From positions 1,984,001-2,048,000 of the forward strand of contig JAHRBC010000003.1 of the NCBI GenBank assembly GCA_022702545.1: DNA of 64,000 nt, written 5' to 3'. Source of the DNA: Phycomyces nitens. Lineage: Eukaryota; Mucoromycota; Mucoromycetes; Mucorales; Phycomycetaceae. Shown in pieces: positions 9,734 through 20,653 of this stretch. Each line of letters opens with the position of its first letter. Within the stretch, counting starts at the first letter, position 1. The notes beneath the pieces are model-generated. The model was given only the letters and a program-made list of their open reading frames with translations, ran no database searches and had not been told where the DNA came from. The translations under genes were made by a program, and so were the position numbers.

Positions 9734-12717
9734 CTAATGAAGGCAACTATGTGTCTTTCTTTTGGCTCGCTCAGCCACCATGGCAGCTCCTGGAAACTGT
9801 CCCATGGGAGTATCAAGGTGATCCTTGCGTGCGTGAATATAATCCTGCTGGAGATGGATAGGATCCGTTACTCCAGCCAGACCTACCATGTCATGTTGAC
9901 TAGGCTCTGTTTGTGATTCCTCCAACCTTTCCTCTTCAGACTTTCCATCTGTAGTTCCGTAGCGACGCAGGGCACTGAGCTCTTGAGTCAGAGTCTCGTG
10001 GCGGAACTTGACTCGAATATCAGGTACGTTGGTTCTCTGCATGTCGTTACCTGCCACACCTGGCTCACTCCAATTCTCTCCAATCCAATGTTGCTTGATT
10101 TTGTTCTCCCAACCACTCTGGATAACCGAGTTGCGGGCCAACTCACACATGTCTGTCGATGACAGCTTCCAGATCTGAGCAGCCACACTGTACTCTTCAA
10201 TCAAGGGTTCTTTGGTGAAATGGAATTGCAATGGATCATCAGTAGACAAAGAAACATTGAGACCACGCTGGAAGAATTGTGGGAAAGGGTTTCTTTCATA
10301 TGTGAGGAACAAGGCGTTGTTAGACAGCGGTGACATGGCAATATGAATCTGGGCTAGGTAAAACAGATATTGCAGTGCAGGAACCTTGCGCAACAAGATT
10401 CCGTGACTAATACCAAACGAGGTCAAGAATGCAGCTGTCAAGTGCTCAGTATCACCCGCTTCACCACAATGGGGTCTCAGCACGAATGTATCTAAAGAGG
10501 TTTCATTAGCCAAAGCACATCTTTTGCATAAAGACAACTTACTGAAACCACGCTGATGACGCCATTCGTTGAGAGAAGTCATGTTAGCAAACATGTAGTA
10601 AATATAGTAGCTGTAAGGTGGATTGCTCTTGTTAGTCCAATCGTGAGGTGCTGGATACTTTTTGAAGATTCTCTTCTCTGGCTTCGACTCGTCGTCAACT
10701 GAATCGAAACCAACCACACGCTGCAAGAACACAAACAGCTCTGGGTGGCTAGAAGGATCCATGGTAACCTCGAACAAAGGCTCAAAGAGGTCTAATGACA
10801 GTATGGTTTTTTTTTAATGGACATGCTTGGCTTTTAGTCGAGACTTACTCTTGATTACGTCTTCAAAATTCTCAATGGCACCAGATGACTTGTAGAGGTT
10901 GTACAGACGAGGTATCTGAATCAACCAACGTACATTGGGAGAAAGCAGCTTGTTTCCCACAACCCACTTGGCCAACTTGTCCCACTCGGATTTTGATCTT
11001 CCATAAATCGATACACGGTACTCGACCATCTGGTACTTTGATGATTCCAGATCAGACACGACCTCTGTAATATTGAAATTAATAATGACCAAGCCTGTGA
11101 ATAAATTAAATTAAAACAAGGTTTCTGTGTACCCTTTGTGATCTCGGCAAGATAACGGCCGTTGATATAATTGTCAGTCTTCATAAAGATTTCTCGCAGT
11201 CTGCTCTCGCCAATTGGGTTATATTTCAAGTTAAACTTGTCAAATCTGTGGAAAGAGTCTTTGTGCGCCTGTTGATCATGCAAGGAGTTGGATTTGGAGC
11301 TCAGGGAACGGAACAATGAAAACTTACATGCATGTCTAGGGTGTCGATACTCAAATCATAGGCAGTCAGCCCCAGACTCTCGAAAACACCAGCAAGAGTC
11401 AAGTGCTTGTCATCACGATAGATCACAATATCCTATATCAAAAGGTTAGAAAGAAAAAAAGACTAAAGGTCCGAGGTAGTGTACTTGCATCAGGGGAGCG
11501 CTTCATTTTGGATTTAATAAAACGCAGCAAGTGCTTCTGGTTCATACAGCTGGAATGGTGTACGTGAGTGTCGACCTTGCGCACATTATAGAAATCTCTG
11601 TGTGGCACTCTCTATCGAACCCATTTGTGCGTCAATACCAACCGAGCTTTTTAAAACCACCGTCTTACCTTTGAATCGGCCAGTTCCTGGAACTCGTTCA
11701 ATAGGATATACATTTGCCATTTTCCATCAAGGTACCGCAGTCGTCTAAACGCAAAACTCTTGGCTGGTCCGTCACTACAATGAGGGTTAGAAAGGTAAAG
11801 AAGCAAAGGGTATGTTACCTAATGGTATTCAGGACAAAATCCATATCTTCATAAAACTCCTTGCGATGGGGAATATTGCAGATTGGACGGTGCTGCTTTC
11901 GATCTAATTGCTCTTGTCAGCCCTTGGATCACACGTTAGATTCCTTACCATGCTCTGAAGAGTAGACTTCATAGAATCCTTCTGGGTTCATTTTGTAGAC
12001 ATACTGATGGTTTTTACATTTAGATTGTATTTTTTATAAAATAATATATATAAAAAGACTTACATTGTCATCCTTTGGTGGGAATTCACAGGCGTTGAAA
12101 TCAAAGTCACTTCCAACTGCGGCAATGGGATCCATCTCCCGCTCATGCTCCTTTTGGCGTCTTCTCTCCAGCTCTTCAGGACTAGGCAATGGCCATGATC
12201 TTGGTGGAGGCTCAGGATAGATCTTCCACCCAGGTCTATTCTTTGGATTGTCGCTCAATCTCTGGCGGGATCGGACCATGTACTTGTCACGGAGTTCAAG
12301 ACAACGATGCAGGCTGGAATACAACTCCCGTAATTCAGTGGTAATTGTATGACCAGTTTCTGATGGGATGGATTAGGACAATCTTTTAGGTTAATTAATA
12401 GATTCGCTTACCTTGTTCAGAATGGATTGCTTCCACCAGAGGGGGAACCACATTGGGGTTGGTTACGGGATAGAGTGGTTCGATCTCGTCTTCCAGGACA
12501 GGGTTGATGGGCAGATTGTGACACAGATACTTGCTATCTTGCTGCAGGTTTTGGAATGAGCACCTTGTTGTCACTTGTCATTCCTTACATCAACGATCGC
12601 GCGCTGTTCCTGGTATTTAAAGAATGGGGTATGGTCTAGGTCTCCGGTTGGAGTGCCCTCAGAGGACATAAAACCCGGCGATTTGGGAACTTCTTCTTGG
12701 TCTTGGATAGAAGCCAT
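9734..12717 (-). CDS. AMD1: AMP deaminase
   Basis: Twelve exons: 12589-12717, 12412-12541, 12064-12359, 11949-12003, 11819-11903, 11669-11774, 11489-11611, 11328-11432, 11133-11268, 10849-11094, 10543-10791, 9734-10491. They give 805 residues in one frame, close to yeast Amd1 (810). The enzyme hydrolyses AMP to IMP and ammonia in the cytosol. Zinc and catalytic signatures are intact: [15 protein letters not shown] (HxH near residues 283/285), [13 protein letters not shown] near 559, MSPLSNN near 606 and [17 protein letters not shown] near 634. The N-terminal about 200 residues are the variable regulatory region. The intron 11433-11488 starts with GCAAGT (a GC-AG intron); removing it restores the conserved order SPD-DIV. 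The 51-nt intron 10492-10542 is in frame and stop-free, so only family comparison (RGF-NTF) shows it is an intron. The ATG at 12717 is the first of a plausible leader. Confidence 0.95.
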
Positions 12718-12962
12718 TGAAGAGAAAGAATGGTTGAAATTAAATTTGCAAAGCAAAAAAAAGTTAAAAGGCGGGAAAAATAAATTGATAAGGGTTTAGT
12801 GATAAAAATGACGCCGACGTCACACACTGCAATATGTATATATTTGTAATATATAAAGTAGTAGTAGTAATAATATATAAGAATAATAAGATGTATATAT
12901 ATAGATAGATGCAAAAAGAAAAAAAAGGTGCAAGTGCAATTATAGAGAATATATGTATAATT

Positions 12963-14647
12963 TTAAGGGTTATCTCCCACGCCCTGTTGTACAGAATCCA
13001 GGTGTGAATACAAATATACCCAACAAATATCAATAATTGGAATCGCATTTACCTTGTGATTGAAGCCAAACCACCAAACCAAGATAGCAATCACCACACA
13101 AATGATCAAGAACAGCACAAAACAGAACCATTTTTTCTATTCAAGCAAATCAGCTTTGGTCTGTAAGCCACCTCTTGTCTTACCGCTCTTGTAGCACGCG
13201 CACTCTTGATTGCCTTGACCAAGTGGTTGTTTCCAGTCTCAATGTCGTGTGTCGTGTTCTCTGCGTGCTGCTCGGCCTGATTAAGGACCTCGCCCTGCTG
13301 CTCAACCATCATAGCCATGTCCATAAACAATTGATGAAGTTCCTAAAGCCAAATGGTTACCACAGATCAAGGCTCTCTTTACATACTTACCAAAATCGTC
13401 TTTTCGATTCCCTTGATATCATCGTTTCTAAGCTGGACTTCAGACAACACTGCATTGGCCTGTCCCCGTCTGCCAGCCTGCATTAGCTAAGGGGGGTTTT
13501 ATTTTATTTTGCATTTGCATCTTAGGTTCTTTGGTCTGAAATAAAATATCCCTAAAGGCATGCCAATGATCTCAAATACCTACCGATTGAGCAAAGATCT
13601 GGGGAGTTTCGTTGGACCCAATCAGTCGGTCAACCTCGTCACTCGTTGCCTCTGGCTTGACTGTATATATTTTTAGGTGTAAAGGTTAATCACTAGCCAT
13701 AATCACAAAACCAACTTGCCTATCCTGATCTGTCTTTCTATCCTTTGCCTGTACTTTTTCTCATACGATCTTTCAAGGTCTTGATAGCGTTGAATGGTGT
13801 CAATGAACCGCTTTCTCAATGCTGATGTCTATGGCTGGGTCAATAACGGGCTGAATCATCAAGGGGATACACTCTACCTGCGACCGACGAATCTGAGCAT
13901 CCGAACTGTTGGTAATCTGTGCATTTTTGGTCTCGATAGCTTTTTGGGGTTCCAAAATCATAAGTTTCGATCCATCAAAAGTGGGCTGCAATCCTTTACC
14001 TTTGATACGATTTTTAATGTCAAGATTGAGTTTTTGGGTGTGGTTTTTGATGCTCTGGAGATGTTCAGAGATTTCCTTGAGCTGACGTTCATTGTAGCTA
14101 GCGATCGAATTGTTGTGTAACTGGTCGATCTCGTCCACATTATTGCTGACAATGATAACCTCATTCTTGAGCCTCTCTATCTAGAACCAAATATTATTTC
14201 ACTTTTATCTTCTTCTTTTTTTCCCTTGTCTTGTTACCTCGTCAAAAAACCCGCTCATTGTACTAATGTCAGCAGGTCGAGAAGTAGCCTGCATCTCATA
14301 GTTATCTTGACCGAGATCTCTTTGATCGATTGGATCTCGGACACCATGTCGAGGAGGAATGGGTGAAGTATTGTGCTCATGAGAAAAGGGACTTTGGTTA
14401 CGATCGAATGGATTGGTGCCTCCTCGGCTGGTGGGAGAACTGTAGCCAGCCGGTATACGTGATGGACCGAATCTATCACTATAAAGTGAACAGGCTTAGA
14501 AATTGGTCATCTGTATCTATACGTACTCGTCTCTAACAGGCGTTTCATAAGAGTCCTGTTCAAAAAAAGAGGTTAGAGGCAGGACTAACACGACACCTGA
14601 CTTGCCCTTATTTCTGCTGTTCGGTCTCTGCTAAACGAATACGACAT
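12963..14647 (-). CDS. SSO1: Sso1/syntaxin-1-like plasma membrane Qa-SNARE
   Basis: Eleven exons (14597-14647, 14527-14555, 14238-14478, 14000-14180, 13878-13939, 13720-13828, 13584-13660, 13391-13486, 13184-13342, 13053-13136, 12963-12983) give 369 residues. Qa-SNAREs of this group drive fusion of secretory vesicles with the plasma membrane. Residues 1-107 are a Pro/Ser/Arg-rich extension, longer than in yeast Sso1. The Habc bundle follows (VDEIDQLHNNSIASYNERQL...). The SNARE helix includes ELHQLFMDMAMMVEQQGE, with the zero-layer Gln near residue 298. A C-terminal anchor (CFVLFLIICVVIAILVWWF, about 340-360) ends in a short luminal tail from a 21-nt last exon. The intron 13661-13719 begins GCAAGT (GC-AG). 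It lies head-to-tail with AMP deaminase, 245 bp away. Sso versus another plasma-membrane syntaxin is inferred from the SNARE motif. Confidence 0.9.
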
Positions 14648-15122
14648 TTTGGAATACAAATGTTAAAGGAATGCGAAAAGCAAGCGACAAGATAGAATAA
14701 AGAGGAATGGTTAATGCCCAAAAAAATATATAGTATATATGCAGGAATATCAAACTGACAGATTGTATACGTCACACAAAAGGTTGCTTAAAGGAAACAC
14801 TAATATATATATATATATATATTACAAATATGGGCTTTCGTCATTTAGAAAAGAGTTGGATTTTGCTACTCTTGTCGTAGATTGTATTTTATAATAGCCG
14901 TCTCAATATGACCAATGGTATACCAGTAAATTAGAGTATTTTTTATGCTGCGAATATATATGTGTATTTGTCTAGATTGCCAAAAAAAGAAACCTTTAAT
15001 GGTGTAACGATAATATACTCGACCTGATTGGTTTAAATAAATAAAGCATTTTGAGATTGTATAAGAGCTCTTGTAAAATAGTATGTATAAGATGATTTTA
15101 ATACACATGTATAAAAACTGTT
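14648..15122. other. Intergenic DNA with TA microsatellite
   Basis: Syntaxin promoter side and the 3' flank of the next gene. An (AT)n run lies at about 14801-14822. Nothing else is supported. Confidence 0.5.
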
Positions 15123-15901
15123 TTAACGATCCTTCTTTGTCTTGTCTGCGTTCTCTCTCTTGACCCTGGCTTGAGTATCCTTTGCTCTCTGCATGGCTGC
15201 ACTCAAGTGGCGCTTGGCCATGTCACGCTTTTCCTTGTCACGCTCCATCAACACACTCTCGGCCAACAAACCATGGAAACCATAGTAGATACCAGCCAAC
15301 AAACCCACGCAGAGTGAAGCGACAGTTGCCCACAGCCAGACCCATTTCCACATGATGGCATAGGCCGTCAACTGGGCCATGGCATCGATTCGCCGAGGGT
15401 AAAGAACGATGAGTCCGTAAATAAGAAAGTTCTCAAACAAGTCAAAGATGGTCGTAGCAACCGGGATCCAGACACCAGGACGGGCCCACTTTGGAGCCGA
15501 GCGGAAGGCATAGTACATGAGCAAGCATAGGACAATTGTACGGGACAGTAAAAAGGCGCTATCGTAGACCAGCATTGATTGATACGCCATTCTTCCCTTG
15601 GGGCCATAGCTGCTCAGATGGCCGTATACTTCAGAGGCAGTGGTGGGATAGTAGTATTCGAGTACATCCAGGGTTTCATTTCCTTCAGAGTCGGTCTTTG
15701 CATTGGGATTTGCAATCTGGTTTGTGGTGATGATTAGGATTCTAATTTCCGTAACAAGTTTGGCAATCTTACTTTGGCATAGTTGTATACGCGATCCAGA
15801 AAGACCTTTGACAGAACCACAGAGAGGATGACAATACGAGGGTTACTCAAGTACTTGCCCACTGTCTCCGTAAGACGCGGGAAAGGATCAAGTGCAACCA
15901 T
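15123..15901 (-). CDS. Unknown multi-pass membrane protein (240 aa)
   Basis: Two exons (15773-15901, 15123-15716) give 240 residues. No named family was recognised. The N-terminus has the motif DPFPRLTETVGKYLSNPR and then a hydrophobic stretch (IVILSVVLSKVFL). A conserved-looking soluble loop reads EVYGHLSSYGPKGRMAYQ. Two or three further hydrophobic segments follow (LLSRTIVLCLLMYYAF, FDLFENFLIYGLIVLY, WLWATVASLCVGLLAGIYYG). The C-terminal about 45 residues are strongly charged (RDKEKRDMAKRHL... RENADKTKKDR), consistent with a cytosolic tail. The start at 15901 is the first ATG and is followed by a clean GTAAGA donor. Its location is probably an internal membrane, by inference only. Confidence 0.8.
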
Positions 15902-16157
15902 TATGAATTACTGCTGGAATTATTATTATTATTTTTGAAGTCAAAATAAATATCAAGGAATAATCACCCATCAATATTCTTAATCTTTTGCCTTTTAGGC
16001 CATCTGCATCTTATTTTGGCAGTCACAAAAAAGACAGAAAGGCATTCGATCATAATGATCTCAAAAAAAAAAAGAAAAATGAAAAATAATATATGTCAGT
16101 ATTACAAGGATGTGTAAATCTGGATGCTTTTATGAATAATGTCTATCGAATAAAGAG

Positions 16158-16976
16158 TTACTCTTCATTCCCCTTGGCGCCGTACGATGACCCGGGGGTT
16201 TCGGTGCCCTTGATGGTCTCATGCTTCTTTTGCTACAAAAAAGAACCTTTAGAACCATACAAGTCCAACAAAATCACTTACTCTCTCTTCCTGAAGACGT
16301 TCGTTCTTGACCTTGAGCTTGTCCTTGCGGGCATTACTCTTGTTTCCTCCTCCTCCAGCCGTCAGTTCAACATTCATCTGTCTCTTCTTGAACAATGTGT
16401 GGTGGAAGGCGAGTGCTTTCTATTGTATTGATCCCATAATTAAAAAAAAAACCAGACCTCTCTTGGAACACAAACAAGACTTACACTCAAGTGCTTTGAT
16501 GACTCGAATTCCATAAACGCAAATCCCTTTGGCTTTCCAGTCTGCTTATCTGTCAAGAGACGAACAGACGTCACACCACCCACAGACTCAAAATGCTTCT
16601 CCAATTCTTCTTTGGTGGTGTTGTAGGGCAAGTTGCCCACAAACACAATATACCGAGCTCCCTTTTCCTGAGTTTCATCCTTTTGTTTCTTGGCTTTGTT
16701 TGCTGGCTTTTCGGTCTGTTTACGCTTTGTGCCAACCACCGGTGGCTGCTCTTCGCTCTCATCATCATTTTCGCCGACGACAATCTTTGTGGCCTTTTTG
16801 GGCTTTGGCTTCTCTACTGCTACTTCTTTGACCTCTCCTGAAGAAGGTTCAACGTCCTTTGGGTCGTCTGCTTCAGGAACTGCCGTTTCTTCAGTGAAGC
16901 ATTGCTTTTTCTTTGACTTTTGCTTGAATGCTGCGGCCTTTTGTTCGCGCTTGGTCAACTTTTTCTCTTGGGCCAT
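16158..16976 (-). CDS. NOP6: Nop6-like nucleolar RNA-binding protein
   Basis: Three exons (16485-16976, 16282-16419, 16158-16232) give 234 residues (yeast Nop6 is 225). Nop6 is an RRM protein that helps assemble the small ribosomal subunit in the nucleolus. The N-terminal 100 residues are lysine/glutamate-rich (KLTKREQKAAAFKQKSKKK). One RRM lies at about 108-190, with RNP2 IVFVGNLPY and RNP1 KGFAFMEF. After the RRM comes the signature MNVELTAGGGGNKSNARKDK, shared with Nop6 proteins, and a charged helix (LKVKNERLQEER). The GAA-rich end terminates at TAA 16158-16160. It is in tandem with the membrane-protein gene (256 bp apart). Confidence 0.85.
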
Positions 16977-19407
16977 TGTGTTTGGTGATCTAGGAATCTA
17001 TTAAAAAAAAATATTAAAAAAAATATTGTGAAAATGTTTAAATTTCCTTTTTGTGCTAAATGCAGACTCACAATTAAACCGTCACTTTGGAATTCAACCC
17101 ACCCACCCACACACAAAAAAGACAAAGGCAAGGAAAATCCAACTGTCCTCCGCCTCGACTTTTACAAGGGACACCCAGATCCCACTTGGTCGACTCTCAA
17201 GCAAATTTAATTTATAGAGACAATTCAATGCCTTTAATAAAAAAAAACTATTGTGCAATTTTGTCAATTGAAAAGGTTAAGAAAAGGAACATGTATGAAT
17301 TTTAGTTTTATTAAACTCACTATTTTTTGTACAAGAATATTTTATATCATTACGTCACGATATTCTAGACAGGTCGTTTGGACAGGCTCCATCATTTGGC
17401 CCCATATAATTACAAAAGACGTTCACCAATGCCATACAGAAAAAAAATCATTTGACCTTGTTTCTTTTGAACAAGCTTTCGAATTGGTTTAGCAGGCTAG
17501 TGAAGTCCCTGCCAACCAGGACCTTGGCCTTTTTACCTCGTAAATCCACCCAACCAGTGTTTTAATAAGCATTTAAATATCATTTAAATTTGTCAATCAA
17601 TTCAGACCTCATGTCCTTTTATTGTTTCTTCTTCTCTGCCTGTCCAACTTGATTTTTTCTGGATATCTTTACTAGACGCATCGAAACTAATGATAGTTCT
17701 TGGTCGTATGCCAGCTTTGCAGAAAAAATAAATTTTACAATGGCTTATTCTGCCACCCCCTCAACTATAAACCCATTTTACTACGAGTACAACATCTCTT
17801 TTGAAAGAATATAGCAACACTCCTCAAGATCCAGTAATTTTGTTTTCCAACGGGGGTTCCAGAATCAATTGATTATTCCACAACCCCTATTCCTCATTTC
17901 TTCTTTTAATCAGCCCATTTGTCTACCAGACATCCATTAGACTAGGACGTATCGATCTGCCCTGTATATTGGCAGGTTTGGTGGGTATCCAGGTTGGTGG
18001 TTCTCTACATATTTATCAGGAAACCAAAGTCTTGTGGCTGCAATCCCCCTTTTTGTTGTTGTTGTTAAACTTTCCTAGGCTTTCTACAAGACTTTATATA
18101 TATATCTAGTAAAGCAGACTCACATCACACTGATCTTTAGAGTGACATGCTAGTTACCAAGGTGATCCTGCTTCTCTTTAAAGTCAAGACTTTTCAATAG
18201 ATTTCTCATACACAAATTCTAGCTCGCAATTATTTAATCTTGCCTTTTTGTGCCTTGTTTCTGTCCTGCCGCCGCCCCTTTTTACCACATGTCACTTCTC
18301 AACCCTTTCTGTGGGCCCTTTTTCTTTTTTAAACGTCTTTGCACAAGAGTGTGCATAAAGATGATTTCATTCTTTTTTGTTGCTGTTGGCTCAGGCGTTT
18401 ACATGTGCTGCCAATTATTCAGCCACTTTGAATGTTTAATTGGTAAATGCCAGACATGTATCCCAATCATTCTTGGATCACCACAAGTTCTATTTTTTTT
18501 AAAGATTAGAAAGGGTTCTTGCTCACCTTTTTATTATTATTATATATTATATGCTGTTGTAAAGTAGTGTGTGTGTGTGTGGCTAGACAAGAAACGAGGT
18601 TTGTCCATAGACACGGTTACTGACAACAAACAAGGTTTAGCATGGATCAAGTCTATTCTGATAGACATCCTTGTATTTGTCTCCTGTTGGATCAGGAGAA
18701 CGCCGATTGCCAGACATAATCTGACTACCCTCCTCCTCCTCCTCCCCCTTTGGAGTTCAAGGACAGTGCCAAGTGGGGTTTCCTTTGACAGAATCTTCTT
18801 TTTTTAAAAAAAAAAGAAAACTAATGATAGGGCTACTGATATGCAAATGATGCTTTGAAACATATTACACCCATCGCCATTCTATAGGCCATCCAAACGA
18901 CCTGTTTTTGGGTCATGTTCTATCTTTGCCTGGCCCATTATTATTATTCCCCCTCCCCCCTTTTCTTATACAGCCTAGATATTCTCAACCAGTGTGCTTG
19001 TAGATCTCTCCAAACATTCCAAAATACATCCAATTCTCGATCAATCTCGCCGTTTCCCAAACAGACCGTCTAGTTTGTCAGTCAGATCAATTCTGCGATC
19101 CAACGTGGCATCTGAACAATAGCGAAAGGGGGAGGGGGGGTCTTGTACTGTAGCCTAGCTCTCCATAGTATCCACAGCCTTGAATCTCTTGTGATTGTCT
19201 ATTTTGACACATATAACCAAACTCCGCCTACACTGCCAACGAACTCTCCATGTGTGTGTGCGATATTGTCTTGCCGGGGATATAAAAAAACACACACAGA
19301 GAGAGAGGAGAATAATCCAAGCAGAGACAGGCTAGGCAGACCAAGTGCCGAAATAATTTTCTTCTTGCTCTCTTTTTTTTCCTCTTTTCCTGCTTCTGAA
19401 TCTAGTA
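16977..19407. promoter_or_regulatory. Long divergent intergenic region NOP6/SURF1
   Basis: 2.4 kb between two divergently transcribed genes, so it must hold both promoters. It is rich in pyrimidine tracts on the plus strand. A T7/A10 palindrome lies at about 18799-18815, and CT-rich sequence (about 19358-19400) precedes the SURF1 start. No long open frame or recognisable protein was seen. No specific binding site can be assigned. Confidence 0.4.
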
Positions 19408-20484
19408 ATGTTCAAATCCATTGGTGCCCTTGGACGGCCCCTGTTCGCCAGACCGTTGGTAAACAGGATTCCAACCCAATGTATTTACCGCCGTGGCTTG
19501 TCCTCAGAGGCCGAGCCAGTTAAGCAGATCTACACACCCAAGCAGAGAAAGATTGGATTGGGGACAATTATCCTTTGCACCATTCCGTTTGTCACATTTG
19601 GCTTGGGTACCTGGCAGGTCCAGCGTTTGAGATGGAAGGTTGGACTGATTCAGCGATTGGAGGAGAGGATGCATCTACCTGCGATTCCACTTCCTCGCCG
19701 GATAAAGTAAGCCAGACAAAAAAAAGGGCCTCGAACTGTGATTTTTTTAATATATATATAAATATTCTAGTCCTGATGCTCTGGATGATTATGAATATCG
19801 CCGGGTAACTGTAAAGGGTCACTATCGTCATGACCAGGAAATGCTGTTGGGGCCACGTACGCGAGGTGATGGTAACGTTGGGTATTTCTTGGTGACCCCG
19901 CTTGAGCGTCCGAATGGTTCGACTATTCTTGTGAAGCGTGGATGGGTCCCAACCTCAAAGAAGGATCAGAGTACTCGGCCAGAGAGTCTGGTTGAGGGTG
20001 AAGTACAAGTTGAAGGATTATTACGTCAATCTGAACAGGTAAGAAAGAAACCGTCGTCTGGTCAAGACTGATTATTAATAATCAACCCCCCTACCTACCT
20101 ACCTACCTAGCCCAATAATTTCACGCCTGATAATGATATTGCGAGAAACCAGTGGTATTGGGTTGATGTAAAGACCATGTCAGACTTAATGCATACCGAA
20201 CCTCTTTTGGTGGAGAGAATGTCAGGTAAAGAATATATATATATAAGGGGGGAGGGGGGTCTGTGGTTAATGATTAATTTGGGCTTTTAGATCAATCTTC
20301 GAGTGTGGAACATCACTGTATCGAACGCGGCATTCCTGTCGGGCGATCTCCGGTTGTCGAGGTCCGTAATAGTCACATGAGCTACATTATTACCTGGTAT
20401 ACACTCTCGATTGCCACTACAGCCATGCTGTTTAAATTGTTGAGAAGACCAGTAAATAGACCCACAAAGATCAAGCGCAATTAA
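19408..20484 (+). CDS. SHY1: SURF1/Shy1 cytochrome c oxidase assembly factor
   Basis: Four exons (19408-19706, 19771-20038, 20111-20225, 20291-20484) give 291 residues. SURF1/Shy1 is an inner mitochondrial membrane protein needed for maturation of Cox1. The N-terminus is Arg-rich and lacks acids up to about residue 30 (mitochondrial targeting). Membrane segment 1 is IILCTIPFVTFGLGTWQVQR, with the family motif GTWQVQRL. The intermembrane-space domain has YEYRRVTVKGHYRH, GPRTRGDGNVGYFLVTPL and ILVKRGWVP. The second membrane helix carries SYIITWYTLSIATTAM, matching the conserved H-x-x-Y-x-x-TWY-x-LS pattern. It ends in a basic tail (RRPVNRPTKIKRN). The third intron is preceded by an ACCT repeat (20088-20109). 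Confidence 0.95.
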
Positions 20485-20653
20485 ACCCACAACATATTGT
20501 AAGATACTGATTGTATATATTTGGGGTGTATGTAAATGTTGAATTGAAAGGATTACAAGGCAAAAAAGAAAAGAAAGAAGAAAGAAGAAGAAGAAAAAAA
20601 GGGGGGGTATACAGAAGAAATTAAAGAAGTGCAAGATTATTATTGTTGGTGTT

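Noticed and set aside
18250..18567. A 105-codon frame between NOP6 and SURF1
   Set aside because: Phe/Tyr-rich translation of pyrimidine-rich promoter DNA, without any family resemblance.
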